Positions 8,867 through 17,553 are shown, counted from the first letter of the stretch. The stretch: 64,000 bases of DNA from JAJPKK01 sp963802745 (GCA_963802745.1 CAWDKL010000071.1:214161-278160); one strand, 5' to 3'. Numbers and translations: made by a program. Notes: generated by a model not told the origin, from the letters alone.

Positions 8867-8998
8867 ATGACCCATTATTATAGGCGCGGAATAGGAAGTC
8901 AGGTCCGTTCTTATATACGCGGAATAAGAAGTCTTGCCATCAGCGAAGGCGAGCGCCGGGAGCAGCCTCTGCGGTTTGGCACCAATTTCGCGGGGTGA
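8867..8998 (+). CDS. putative 43-residue leader peptide with internal repeat
   Basis: A CTCGAGGTGAAGC ribosome-site-like stretch precedes the ATG at 8867. The peptide begins MTHYYRRGIGSQVRSYIRGI and contains an 11-residue duplication (YRRGIGSQVR, then YIRGIRSLAI) encoded by the direct repeat at 8885-8933. Its stop codon overlaps the GTG start of the DUF21 gene (GTGA at 8995-8998), the arrangement used for translational coupling. It may be a leader peptide controlling that gene, which is now broken. The frame could also be fortuitous. Confidence 0.35.
   Translation: MTHYYRRGIGSQVRSYIRGIRSLAISEGERREQPLRFGTNFAG
8885..8933 (+). repeat. two 16-base direct repeats, 33-base period
   Basis: CGCGGAATAGGAAGTC at 8885-8900 recurs as CGCGGAATAAGAAGTC at 8918-8933 (15 of 16 identical). 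The 33-base period equals 11 codons in the leader frame and about three helical turns. It could be a coding duplication or a pair of regulator sites. Confidence 0.7.
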
Positions 8999-9373
8999 AC
9001 CGTATGGCCGTTCTCGAAGGCGCTGTCATCGTCCTCCTGCTCATGGTCAATGGCTTTTTCGCCATGGCGGAGATTGCGATCGTGTCCTCGCGCCGCAGTC
9101 GGCTCGAGCAGCTCGCGGACGCCGGCCGTTCCGATGCGCGCACCGCACTGGCACTTTCAGAGGATCCAGGCCGGTTTCTCGCAGCTGTCCAGATGGGCAT
9201 GACGCTGATCGGCATTCTTGCGGGTGCCTTGAGCGCCGCCGCGCTCGCCGACCCGGCTTGAGGACTGGTCCGGTCTATATCCGCAGATCATGCCCAACGC
9301 CAAGCCTGCGGCGATCGGCATCGTCGCTACGTTGTGCATCGCCTTCGGCGCGCGGTCCTGCCGCGAGTTGTGA
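8995..9373 (+). pseudogene. DUF21/CorC-HlyC (CNNM-like) transporter, N-terminal relic with frameshift
   Basis: The product starts MNRMAVLEGAVIVLLLMVNG with the DUF21 membrane domain: FFAMAEIAIVSSRRSRLEQLA and AVQMGMTLIGILAGALSAAAL. The frame stops at 9261. A second frame continues the same domain (RLEDWSGLYPQIMPNAKPAA, about 9257-9373) before a stop. Intact members are about 430 residues with CBS and CorC_HlyC domains; only about 125 residues remain. The intact family is implicated in Mg2+/Co2+ export or membrane homeostasis. The GTG start overlaps the stop of the upstream leader frame. Confidence 0.75.
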
Positions 9374-9472
9374 AAGATCAATGACCGCGCCCCGCGCTGC
9401 TCTTATTTAGACGGCAACCGTCCGTTTTGGTCCACTGGGAGTATGCTAGCGTTTTCTTGAAAGGAACATGCG

Positions 9473-12331
9473 ATGTTCTTGTTTGGCTATGTCCTCCTGG
9501 TGCTTCTCGCCGCGCTTCCACTCGGCCGCACAGTGTTGACGCAGAGAGGCGGTTCGCCGGTCGCATTCTTGCACCGCCTCTATCGAGATCTTGCCTACAT
9601 TGCGGCTGCCGTTCTCGGCATCATATGTTTCGAGACAGTGTTGACGATATCTCTGCAAAATTATTGGTTCGACGAACTTGGCCAGCGCTACCGCTATTGG
9701 TTGGCACTTGGGCTTCGGCTTGGGATCTTCCTCGCCGTCCTCATCTCTGTCGGTACCTTCGTGGGATGTAATCTGTGGGCATTGTGCCGGCCGTTGCCGG
9801 CGGTGCCGAAGAGTGCTCCATGGTTCGCGGCGTTCGCTCTTTCCGCCGTGATCGGTTTCACCGCGACGACACTTTGGACACCGCTGCTGGGATTCCTCGG
9901 TGCGACCGCGAGCGGAACCACCGACCCAGTCTTCGGCAAGGACGTTTCGTTCTATCTGCTGGCGTTACCGTGGTATGATGCCGTGGTCGGATTGATCATT
10001 ACCGTTCTGGTCATCACGATTGCGCTTTGGGCGGTGATCGGCCTCGGGCTCTACCCCCGCTCAGGAAGCCCGTGGGATCATTTGGCCGAGTACCATCTCA
10101 GATCGCGCAGCGTCCAATCGCTGCGCGTGATTGATGCTGACGATGCAGATTCTCAGGCGCGAAGCGCCGTGACCTGGCAGCGATGGCTGCGCCAGGGTTT
10201 GGTGTTGGGAATGCTTCTCTGCTTGTCATCGGGAGCGTCCCGCTTCCTTGACAGATATCATCTTATCATCGCTGGCCATTCGCAGGTCGTTGCCGGCGCC
10301 TCGTTTGCCGATGTCTATTTTTGGATCCCGGCATATAACGTGATCGTGGTTGGTTGGTCTGCTGCCGCCTTCATTTTGCTGGCGGCAGCTTACGTAACCC
10401 CAATCCGCACTTGGTTGCTCATGCGGCCGTCCCATTGGGTTGTCCCCTGCGGGCTGTTTGCCGCCCTCTACCTCGGAGCCGTTATCCTCCCGCCCGCTGT
10501 CGAACGTCTCTATGTCGGTCCGAACCAGATAACCCTCGAGCAGCCTTATTTGCTCAGAAGCATCGCGGGCACCCGGGAAGCCTACAACCTTGATGGGGCG
10601 TCGGTCGAAGAGCGCGAATTTGCGGTCTCGGCCGCGCCGCTCACGCGCGAGGACTTGGACAAGAACGGACCAACGCTGCAAGACGCCCGCATTTGGGACT
10701 GGCGAGCGCTCGAACCCCAACTCCAGCAGATCCAGGGCCTGCGGCCGTACTACACCTTTGCCGGCGTCAACATCGACCGCTACATGATCGATGGCGCCGA
10801 ACGGCAGGTCATGATTACGGCCCGGGAGCTCAACGTGGAAAAGCTCCCGGACCAAGCCAAAGTGTGGGTAAATCTCGCCCTCAAATACACCCACGGTTAC
10901 GGTGCCGTTGCCGTGCCGGTCAATGAAATGGATAGCAGGGGAAATCCCCTCCTGTGGGCGCACGATATTCCCGTTACGGCCAAGGGCGACCTCGCGGTGA
11001 AGCAGGGCGCGATCTACTACGGTGCCCTTACGCGAGACCGAATCTACGTTCGAACATCCGAAAAGGAATTCGACTTTCCGCAAGGGCAGGCGAATGCCGA
11101 GACGGTTTACCAAGGTGCTGGCGGAATTTCTTTGTCCAATTTCTGGCGCAAGCTGGTCGTTGCTCACGATGGCGACGGCATGCGACTCTTCATCTCCGAA
11201 TATTTCACCCCGGAGAGCCGGGTGCTGTTGCGCAGGAATATCGTTGAAAGGGTCGAAAGGCTCGCGCCCTTCCTCATCTTTGATCGCGATCCCTATATTG
11301 TGGCCGATGGGGACCATTATTCTTATATTATTGATGCATATACCAGCTCGACCAACTATCCCTACAGCGACGCCTATCGCGGGTCGCTGCCGTGGCTTCA
11401 TGATCGCAATTACCTGCGCAATTCCATCAAGGCAGTGATCGACGCCTATAACGGGTCCGTCACGTTCTACCTCTTTGACAATCACGATCCCATCATCACG
11501 GCCTATCGGCGGATGTTACCCGGTCTCTTTAAGGACCGCAGCGAGATGCCGCAGAATCTTCAGCGCCACATTCGCTACCCCGAGGACCTATTCACCGTCC
11601 AAGCAGAAATGTATGGTACCTACCACATGACCAATCCCACGACCTTCTACAATCGCGAGGACCGGTGGGAGGTGCCGCATGAGCTTTATCGTGATACCGA
11701 GATCGCGGTGAGGCCTTATTACGTCATCGCGCAACTTCCGAATTCCGAAAGCCCGGAATTCCTGCTGATGCTGCCGCTGTCGGTGGCGGGGAAGAACCAG
11801 ATGGCAGGTTGGCTCGCGGGTCTGTCGGATGGCGAGAACTACGGAAAGATGGTGGCGTTTCGTTTTCCAAAGGGGACATTCATCGACGGTCCCGCGCAAG
11901 TCGAATCGCGGATCAATTCCGATAGCCGGTTCTCCGGCGACCTGACGCTCTGGGATCAGCACGGTTCTCAGGTGATCCGGGGCAACCTGATTGTGCTGCC
12001 ACTCAATGGGAACCAGCTTATCGCCATCGAGCCGGTCTACATCGAAGCCGAGCAGACCAAAATTCCGACGCTCGCACGCATCGTGCTGGCACAGTTGTTG
12101 CCGGACGACCGCAAGATTGAGTGGGCGAAGAGTCTCAAGGACGCAGAGGACCGCTTGGTTGGAGCGTCTATTCGGTCGAGCACTCCACCCGCTGATGCGG
12201 AGATTGATATTGACCGGCTCAATCGCGCGCGCACAGTGTTTCAAGAAATGCAGCGGCAATATGCGTCGGGCAACTATACCAAATACGGCGAACTTCTGCA
12301 GCAGCTCGAAAAGCTTCTAACGTCACCGTAG
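9473..12331 (+). CDS. UPF0182 family large membrane protein
   Basis: This 952-residue protein has about seven membrane helices in the first 340 residues and then a large extracytoplasmic domain. Conserved UPF0182 segments include FGKDVSFYLLALPWYDAVVG (from about residue 160), GPNQITLEQPYLLRSIAGTR and NTWFW-like aromatic stretches. YVGPN and YPEDLF lie in the soluble part. The start has a good AAAGGAAC site upstream. Length is normal for the family (900-1000). Its function is unknown; the family is common in actinobacteria and cyanobacteria and patchy in proteobacteria. The gene is intact inside a region full of relics. Confidence 0.88.
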   Translation: MFLFGYVLLVLLAALPLGRTVLTQRGGSPVAFLHRLYRDLAYIAAAVLGIICFETVLTISLQNYWFDELGQRYRYWLALGLRLGIFLAVLISVGTFVGCNLWALCRPLPAVPKSAPWFAAFALSAVIGFTATTLWTPLLGFLGATASGTTDPVFGKDVSFYLLALPWYDAVVGLIITVLVITIALWAVIGLGLYPRSGSPWDHLAEYHLRSRSVQSLRVIDADDADSQARSAVTWQRWLRQGLVLGMLLCLSSGASRFLDRYHLIIAGHSQVVAGASFADVYFWIPAYNVIVVGWSAAAFILLAAAYVTPIRTWLLMRPSHWVVPCGLFAALYLGAVILPPAVERLYVGPNQITLEQPYLLRSIAGTREAYNLDGASVEEREFAVSAAPLTREDLDKNGPTLQDARIWDWRALEPQLQQIQGLRPYYTFAGVNIDRYMIDGAERQVMITARELNVEKLPDQAKVWVNLALKYTHGYGAVAVPVNEMDSRGNPLLWAHDIPVTAKGDLAVKQGAIYYGALTRDRIYVRTSEKEFDFPQGQANAETVYQGAGGISLSNFWRKLVVAHDGDGMRLFISEYFTPESRVLLRRNIVERVERLAPFLIFDRDPYIVADGDHYSYIIDAYTSSTNYPYSDAYRGSLPWLHDRNYLRNSIKAVIDAYNGSVTFYLFDNHDPIITAYRRMLPGLFKDRSEMPQNLQRHIRYPEDLFTVQAEMYGTYHMTNPTTFYNREDRWEVPHELYRDTEIAVRPYYVIAQLPNSESPEFLLMLPLSVAGKNQMAGWLAGLSDGENYGKMVAFRFPKGTFIDGPAQVESRINSDSRFSGDLTLWDQHGSQVIRGNLIVLPLNGNQLIAIEPVYIEAEQTKIPTLARIVLAQLLPDDRKIEWAKSLKDAEDRLVGASIRSSTPPADAEIDIDRLNRARTVFQEMQRQYASGNYTKYGELLQQLEKLLTSP

Positions 12332-12343
12332 ACGTAGGCGGTG

Positions 12344-12520
12344 TCAGGGCTTCCCAGTCCGCGGCAGCAACCAGTCCATCATAACCTCACGCGGATCACG
12401 GCGGCTGCGTGGAAGCTTATGCTCCTGTACCGCCCTCGCAGCAAAGTCCGCAGTTTGCTCCTTGTTCTCCCGCTTGTCGCGCGGAAGCGCCATCCATTCG
12501 CGAATGACTTTTCTTCTCAT
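12344..12520 (-). CDS. small conserved hypothetical protein (58 residues)
   Basis: From the ATG at 12520 the product reads MRRKVIREWMALPRDKRENK and ends DPREVMMDWLLPRTGKP. It is basic, with no signal peptide or membrane span. I believe short proteins of this pattern (VIREWM-LPxDKR... WLLPRTG) occur in Bradyrhizobium relatives, but I cannot confirm that here. The frame extends upstream to 12595 without similarity, so the start is uncertain. It is convergent with the UPF0182 gene, 12 bases away. Confidence 0.5.
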   Translation of the reverse strand: MRRKVIREWMALPRDKRENKEQTADFAARAVQEHKLPRSRRDPREVMMDWLLPRTGKP

Positions 12521-12630
12521 GGTCGATCGGCAATTCTCGACGATCGAGCTCGTCTGTCCCAATTTGCAGCGCAACATCAACCCGCGCAAGGACAAGCCGC
12601 CGTCATCATGACGCGCCGCCGCCTCTGTGA

Positions 12631-12840
12631 TACGATACGATCCACATCTCGCTGAGCGACATGCCCGATGGTCCCGAGAAGACGCAACTGCTGGCGATCC
12701 CGAGGGGCCTGACCCTTCAGCCGCACGATGTCGATCTGTTGGTCGCAGCGGGGCAGACGGCGATCACGACCTCAGAACCGCTGCGCCGCTTCATTGCCGA
12801 CTACCCCCCTGCCCCGCCGGGCATGCCGCCGCGCAAGGAG
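12631..12840 (+). pseudogene. patatin-like phospholipase, C-terminal relic
   Basis: The frame from 12631 reads YDTIHISLSDMPDGPEKTQL, then LLAIPRGLTLQPHDVDLLVA and AGQTAITTSEPLRRFIADYP. This matches the C-terminal end of bacterial patatin-like lipases, where a strand is followed by a pattern of the type LPDxxER-xLxxIPTxFxLPxxxVDxLxxAG. The Ser-Asp catalytic domain is absent, so only the tail survives. Sequence beyond about 12840 in the same frame does not look related. Confidence 0.5.
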
Positions 12841-12992
12841 CGCGCGCAGGCGGCCCGCTCGGCCCTGGGGTGCCCTGGCACGGCTTCCAAAACACCAATA
12901 TCGACCGTCAGCGTGAAGGAGTGGCCATTAAGCCCGCATCACCCCGAAATTGGAGGCCTTACCGATACCAGATCGGCACCGAACCCGTGCGC

Positions 12993-13463
12993 CTAGGGGT
13001 CACGATGAAGCAACGGCCAATAGACCTGCATGACACCGAAAATGTAGGCCGTGCTAATGCCGAAGAGGAGAGCGCCGTTTCCGGCCTCGAGCACCCCCAG
13101 CATCTGCCAGGGGCGCGGTAGCACCAGCCCCGGCGCGCCGACCGTCGTCATCGCGCCGAGCGAGAAAAGCATCGCGTCGAACGGTAAGTCGAAGACACCG
13201 ATCAGCAGATACGAAGCCCCCCACAGCGCCGCTTCCACGAGATGCAGAATCGTCAGCATCAGCCCGATCGCCGCGAGCACGGCGATAACGATCGGCATGA
13301 CAGACAGCAGACCAAGGTGTCGCACTTGTATGCGCGATCGAAGCCGGATCCCGGCGAGGGCCAGTGACACCACGCCTGCAACGTGGATGGTGACGCACAA
13401 TACTGTGAGCGCAAGCCCCCAGATCCAATGGGTGTCCGCTGAATAAAAATTCATTCGGAACAA
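12993..13463 (-). CDS. small ion-channel-like membrane protein (156 residues)
   Basis: Three to four membrane helices are visible: WGLALTVLCVTIHVAGVVSL, LSVMPIVIAVLAAIGLMLTI, and a final helix GNGALLFGISTAYIFGVMQV. Between the last two lies a pore-like segment, AMLFSLGAMTTVGAPGLVL, in which MTTVGAPG occupies the place of the TVGYG filter of two-helix potassium channels but is degenerate. Similar short ion-channel-domain proteins are annotated in rhizobial genomes. It may be a channel or a diverged non-conducting relative. The start could be 13463 or the Met at 13454. It is not linked to the kdp operon. Confidence 0.6.
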   Translation of the reverse strand: MFRMNFYSADTHWIWGLALTVLCVTIHVAGVVSLALAGIRLRSRIQVRHLGLLSVMPIVIAVLAAIGLMLTILHLVEAALWGASYLLIGVFDLPFDAMLFSLGAMTTVGAPGLVLPRPWQMLGVLEAGNGALLFGISTAYIFGVMQVYWPLLHRDP

Positions 13464-13475
13464 AGATCCCGAGGT

Positions 13476-13646
13476 TCAGCCTTCGGCAACGGTCTCGATG
13501 CGGCCGTCCCGAACGCCCTTGAGGAAGGCCAGATAGTCCCGCTCGTTCTGGTCCGCGTACTCAACCGCAAACTCGGCGAGTGCGTCGGCGAATCGGGAAC
13601 TCGAACCGATATAGCCGGCGATCTGCGCCGGGTCGCCTGACCGCGC
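13476..13646 (-). pseudogene. DUF2252 family protein, C-terminal relic
   Basis: The frame ending at 13476 reads ARSGDPAQIAGYIGSSSRFA followed by DALAEFAVEYADQNERDYLA and a short tail. This is the conserved C-terminal stretch of DUF2252 proteins (GDxxxIxGYxGxSxxFDxAxxxFAxxYADQNExD). The intact family is about 400-470 residues and only the last 56 are present. The upstream junction at about 13650 runs into unrelated sequence, so the gene was truncated by rearrangement. Confidence 0.65.
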
Positions 13647-13659
13647 TTCTGTCGGAGTG

Positions 13660-14611
13660 CTAACTCAACAAGAAAAAGATGGGGGAAAAGCGCAGTATCG
13701 GCATCGAAAAGGGTATTAGCGGTACAAAGGTGAGACTGTGCCGGGTCCACCTCATTGACCGACACCGTATAGATGGCGTTGTTATGTGTCACCCTATATT
13801 CGTTTTTAGGGCACACCCTGAGCTCACACCTTGGTGTCCCGGTTGTAATGTCAAGAGTCACTTTGATCGTCCCTTGGGTTACATACAGCATGGGTCGTTG
13901 TCTCCTTGTTGCAAGCGGCTTCAAAGCAAGGATCGAAAGGCGCCCCTTTGGCGAGCTTCGGTACGGCAGTGGCTTTCCGAGCGACGCAATGACTGATTGC
14001 TACCGACATCTTCTGCTCCTTATCAAGAACAAGGACATAGGCAATATCTTGGCGTTCCCCCTTCGGGCTCGGGCTGTCGTGCTGCGCACGGAGCGGCTGT
14101 CGCGTCTCCGCCCTTCGGGCTTCCATCCCTAACGCAAGAGGGACGGCACCCCTCGCCGGAGGCAGTCGGTCCCGCGTCCCGCCGAAGACGGCGGCGCTAT
14201 GCTGACGCTCCTACGGCTGCCTTTTTAACCGGTCTCGGGGCGGCGAATGGCCTCCGCTTCGCTCCGGCTGATGCGCCGTTTTTTCGAAGAAGGGGGGCTG
14301 GCGCCCCATGGCGTCACCGCCTGCACGCGGTCGTGAGGCATCCAGCAGGATCAAGTTCCGAGCAGGTTGTTTCGAACGCCGATCCTTTGCACCATCAGAA
14401 CCGCTGCGTCGGCCAGAGGGATCCGAAACGGGGGCAGGTCCCGTGCTCTGAGGTCGTTGGGTCAGCCCCTTGGGATCGGGCAGCACACCCGGAGCCCGGC
14501 CGGCGGCGCTTGGGGCAGATAGAGAGTGAAAGGGCAGCTGGGACTGGGGCGGCTGGTTGGAGGTCGAGAGAGTGTCTCTCGGCCGGCCCGCCTACCAAAG
14601 GAGACACTCCC
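13660..14611. other. 950-base stretch without a recognisable gene, probably element-derived
   Basis: This separates the DUF2252 relic from the parB relic. A minus-strand frame (start near 13891) begins MLYVTQGTIKVTLDITTGTP and is protein-like but matches no family I know. From about 14040 the sequence is very GC-rich with many short inverted segments (for example CCCTTCGGGCTCGGGC), as seen upstream of parB-like genes in alphaproteobacterial plasmids and conjugative elements. No intact gene is supported. Confidence 0.4.
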
Positions 14612-15068
14612 ATGAAGAACGCCCAGCCCAAGATCACGCTCAGCCGGTCCGAAGATATTCCGTTCCACAAGCTCGTCCTGTCGCAATCCAATGTCCGGCG
14701 CATCAAGGCCGGGATTTCGGTTGAGGACTTGGCCGAAGACATCGCCCGCCGCGGCCTGCTGCAGAGCATCTGCGTGCGTCCCGTCCGCGAGGCGGGCAAG
14801 CGGTGCGGGAAGCCAAGGGCGAACCGGCGGTGCAGCTGATCGACCATCTCAAGAAGCCCGATATGGCGCGGGAAGCCGAGCGGTTGCTGGCGGGCACGCG
14901 ATGGGCCCCTGAGCCGCGCGCACGCCCGATGTGCAGCCGATCGAGACCGCCGATGAAGGCGAGGTCGGAGGCGAAGACCTGCCGGCGTTCTTGGCCGAAG
15001 GCGGCGACGACGGCGAGACCGCGGCGGATCTCGAGGAACCGCAGCGGTTCGCCGAAGCGGCCGAGTAA
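14612..15068 (+). pseudogene. ParB-family nuclease of plasmid/ICE type, internal deletion and frameshift
   Basis: The ATG at 14612 follows an AAAGGAGAC site. The N-terminus reads KITLSRSEDIPFHKLVLSQS, then NVRRIKAGISVEDLAEDIAR and RGLLQSICVRPV, the ParB/Srx start seen in plasmid and conjugative-element proteins. At about 14800 it jumps to the C-terminal end of the same family (KGEPAVQLIDHLKKPDMARE, AERLLAGTRW). A frame change then leads to the acidic tail DLPAFLAEGGDDGETAADLE, ending at 15068. Roughly 500 middle residues are missing. It is a relic of a plasmid or integrative conjugative element. Confidence 0.75.
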
Positions 15069-15125
15069 GTGCAGTCCGCGGGGCGGCTGAGCACCGTCCC
15101 CGCGCTTTTCTTTTCCCATCCACCC

Positions 15126-15160
15126 AAGAGCCTGGCCGTCGCGCCGGGCTCTTTGCATTT
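15126..15160 (+). terminator. hairpin downstream of the parB relic
   Basis: AAGAGCC (15126-15132) pairs with GGCTCTT (15147-15153), with an extra GGC/GCC pairing inside the loop. A short T-rich stretch (TGCATTT) follows. It fits the terminator of the former parB gene. Confidence 0.55.
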
Positions 15161-15257
15161 ACTAATCACGCTCGACTTCTGCACGTCATTTCTGCACAAG
15201 CCCTTGTCCGTCAAGGAACAGATTTTGTGCAAAATTTTTGAATTCGTTGAGGCGCGA

Positions 15258-15734
15258 TCAATCGGCCTCGGTCTTCAGGTTTGTCGCCTCCAGCTTTTTT
15301 TGAATTGCCGTTATCATACGGTGGACTGTTTCTATATCCTTGACCGAAAGCCCGTCCGCCAAGCTGTTCACCCAAGGTGCCTGTAAGTCCATAGCGGCTT
15401 CAAAGGCTCGCCTTCCTTTATCGGTTAGAACCACAAGTTGCGCCCGCTGGTGATGCGGATTGGGCTCGAAAGCGACAAGTCCTTCCTTGTGAAGGTCGTT
15501 GATGATCCGCTGCACATTTTGGCGATTGGCTCCCAGATCGCGCGCAAGCCAAGCGACCGGCTGCGGTCGATCCGCCTCGACGATAGCACCGAGGATTTGC
15601 CAACGGGCACTCGTCAATCCCAGACCAGCGACCAGCCGGTCTCCCGCCGCAAGCATGCGGCTGCTGAGCCTGAACAGATCGAGAATGACATCGGTCAAGG
15701 CAGTTCCGGCTGGCGTTCTTTTGATCTTCCCCAT
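15258..15734 (-). CDS. MarR family transcriptional regulator
   Basis: This 158-residue protein has the winged helix-turn-helix of MarR proteins. LTSARWQILGAIVEADRPQP is the first part, and the recognition region is VAWLARDLGANRQNVQRIIN. The wing follows as GLVAFEPNPHHQRAQLVVLT, then the DKG signature TDKGRRAFEAAM. The dimer helices are at the ends. It is divergent from the ABM monooxygenase gene, and a perfect inverted repeat lies between them at 15754-15771. By family analogy it probably represses both itself and the monooxygenase until a small ligand binds. Confidence 0.9.
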   Translation of the reverse strand: MGKIKRTPAGTALTDVILDLFRLSSRMLAAGDRLVAGLGLTSARWQILGAIVEADRPQPVAWLARDLGANRQNVQRIINDLHKEGLVAFEPNPHHQRAQLVVLTDKGRRAFEAAMDLQAPWVNSLADGLSVKDIETVHRMITAIQKKLEATNLKTEAD

Positions 15735-15753
15735 GTGTCACCATAAAACGTGA

Positions 15754-15804
15754 TTGACATCATCATGTCAAGATGATTATGTCTTTATCGTACCAGATTG
15801 ACAT
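15754..15804. promoter_or_regulatory. MarR operator and overlapping promoter between divergent genes
   Basis: TTGACAT (15754-15760), 4 bases, then ATGTCAA (15765-15771) form a perfect inverted repeat typical of MarR operators. A half-site TTGACATCATAAGG lies at 15798. The left arm contains a -35-like TTGACA, with TTATGT 17 bases further as a possible -10 for the plus-strand gene. A bound regulator would cover that promoter. Confidence 0.6.
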
Positions 15805-15830
15805 CATAAGGCCAACAGGAGAGCAACGTC

Positions 15831-16199
15831 ATGTCGCTACTGCGCCCACTCGACCCCGCCTTCCCGATCGAACGTCAGATCGTGCTTGATACCAGTCCGG
15901 TCGTGCTGGTGAACGTGTTCATGCTCGACAAGGCTGACGAGCAGGCCTTTCTCAAAACTTGGCAGGACGATGCGCTTTTCATGAAGCGCCAGCCGGGCTT
16001 CATCTCCACCCAGCTTCACCGCGCAATCGGCGAAAGCCCCACCTATCTGAACTATGCAGTCTGGGAATCGACGGCGGCTTTCCGCGCAGCGTTCTCGCAT
16101 CCGGATTTTCAGGCCAAACTCTCAGCCTATCCCGCCTCGGCCGTTGCTGCCCCGCACCTGTTCCAGAAGGTCACGGTACCAGACATTTGCGTCGCGTAA
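15831..16199 (+). CDS. antibiotic biosynthesis monooxygenase (ABM) domain protein
   Basis: This 122-residue protein has the ferredoxin-like ABM fold: VVLVNVFMLDKADEQAFLKT, then WQDDALFMKRQPGFISTQLH, then YLNYAVWESTAAFRAAFSHP. ABM proteins are small dimeric enzymes or binding proteins (quinol or polyketide oxygenases, haem-degrading enzymes); the substrate is not evident. An AACAGGAGAG ribosome site lies upstream of the ATG. Divergence from a MarR gene with a shared operator suggests induction by a small, possibly aromatic, compound. Confidence 0.82.
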   Translation: MSLLRPLDPAFPIERQIVLDTSPVVLVNVFMLDKADEQAFLKTWQDDALFMKRQPGFISTQLHRAIGESPTYLNYAVWESTAAFRAAFSHPDFQAKLSAYPASAVAAPHLFQKVTVPDICVA

Positions 16200-16217
16200 G
16201 CAGGAATGGGGGCGGCC

Positions 16218-16325
16218 ATGACCAAAATCATCCATCCGGTGGCTGGCGCAATTGCGATCCTCACGATTGCGACCTTCTGGCTCTCGACCGCTCTTTCGGA
16301 GTTGTTTGCCACGCAGGCTGTTTCG
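16218..16325 (+). pseudogene. small integral membrane protein, N-terminal relic
   Basis: Starting at 16218 the frame reads MTKIIHPVAGAIAILTIATF and continues WLSTALSELFATQA. This is a first membrane helix of a small membrane-protein type that I associate with rhizobia. About 35 residues in, similarity stops and the DNA switches to the gamma-glutamyltransferase relic. It starts 18 bases after the ABM gene, so it was probably its operon partner before a deletion or recombination at 16320-16331. Confidence 0.5.
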
Positions 16326-16330
16326 GCTCA

Positions 16331-16837
16331 GGCATGGTGGCAGGAGACACCGGCATCATCATGCACAATCGAGCGGCCGAGTTCTCGCTTGAGCCCGGGC
16401 ATCCGAACGAAATTGCGCCGGGCAAGCGTCCACGCCACAGCATTCTTCCGTCCATGGTGTTCCAAGGCGACGACCTACACATGACATTCGGATGCATGGG
16501 CGCGAACATGCAGCCGCAGGGCCAAGTGCAGATTTTGCTCAACATCATTGACCGTGGAATGAACCCGCAAGAAGCGATCGACGCCTCCCGCGTTCGCGTG
16601 CTCGGCGGCAAGCGCATTTCGGTCGAATCGATGTTTCCGCCCGACGTCATCGCTCGCCTGGCTTCGTTCGGACACGACATCGTTCCGGGCGAAGAACCGC
16701 CGACCGATTGGGTCCATCCGCATGACTTCCTGCACAGCTTCATGGGAAGCGCTCAAGCCATCGTCATCGATCCGGCGTTTGGAACCCTCTGCGGCGGTTC
16801 CGATCCTCGGTTGGATGGTGTAGCCATTGGCTATTGA
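16331..16837 (+). pseudogene. gamma-glutamyltransferase family protein, C-terminal relic
   Basis: From 16331 the frame reads GMVAGDTGIIMHNRAAEFSL, then GHPNEIAPGKRPRHSILPSM, then GCMGANMQPQGQVQILLNII, and ends at 16837. This is the C-terminal part of the small subunit of gamma-glutamyltransferase-like hydrolases, including the GKRPxxxxxP and GxxGxxxQPQ motifs. The large subunit and the catalytic Thr are missing. It is fused out of frame to the membrane-protein fragment upstream. Confidence 0.78.
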
Positions 16838-17042
16838 TTTGCGTGATCGCGGCATCGGTTCTGGTCGGCCCAACTCGGGTGAGAGGCCATCGGCTACTTG
16901 TCGCGCGAGCAGCCCTCCAAGATCGATCCGGAGACGCTTCTCCCGCGCGCACGGGGGGTGCGCAATTGCGGGTTATAGGAGACGTTTTCGGAGAGCCTCG
17001 CCAGTGCGGCGGGATCCGAGCATTCACTGCTCAAGCTGACGC

Positions 17043-17405
17043 CTACTTTTCGACCTCAAATCCAGCTGCGACGTAGGCTTGCTTGGCTTCGGCGCTGGCG
17101 AGAGCTTGTAGGAACGCATGGGCCGCGACTTCGTCCCGGGGACGCGCTCCCAGTGCGGCCGAAAAGCGCGCCCGAACTTGCAACTCGTCCGGCAGCGGCC
17201 CGACCAACTTCGCCCCTGGATGGCCAGGAATCTCGACCAGGACACTCAGAACGACCACCACCATCCCTGGGCTTGTGTCCTTGGCCAACGTACTCACGCT
17301 GGTTCCCGCGACCACGACCTGGGACTTGGTTTTGATCTGCTCAGCCACCCAGACGCTTCGCGATGCGCAGCAGGATTTGACCCGAGGGCGCGACCTTAGG
17401 ATCGT
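17043..17405 (-). pseudogene. molybdate-type ABC substrate-binding protein, C-terminal relic with frameshift
   Basis: The main frame (17043-17348) contains KLVGPLPDELQVRARFSAAL and then HAFLQALASAEAKQAYVAAG, ending FEVEK. This is the C-terminal signature of ModA-like binding proteins (GPLPxExQ... FLxSPAAxxxxxAxG). A preceding frame (KVAPSGQILLRIAKRLG, up to 17405) joins it after a one-base insertion. The first half of the protein, including its signal peptide, is absent. No permease or ATPase gene lies nearby. Confidence 0.65.
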
Positions 17406-17553
17406 TAAGGTACTACTGAGTTAGAAAACCTCAGAAGTCATTGACATCACAAGGCTTGGTCATTACCCATCCCTTTTGGATGCACAGGTAATTGGTGCTT
17501 GAGCTGCCATCGGCCCGCGCCGAGGTCCCGAGCATTTTAAAGGAGGCTCTACG

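Noticed and set aside
17431..17553. Minus-strand tail encoding CIQKGWVMTKPCDVNDF
   Set aside because: It looks protein-like and might be another gene end, but I could not match it to a family and the frame upstream is antisense to the methyltransferase gene.
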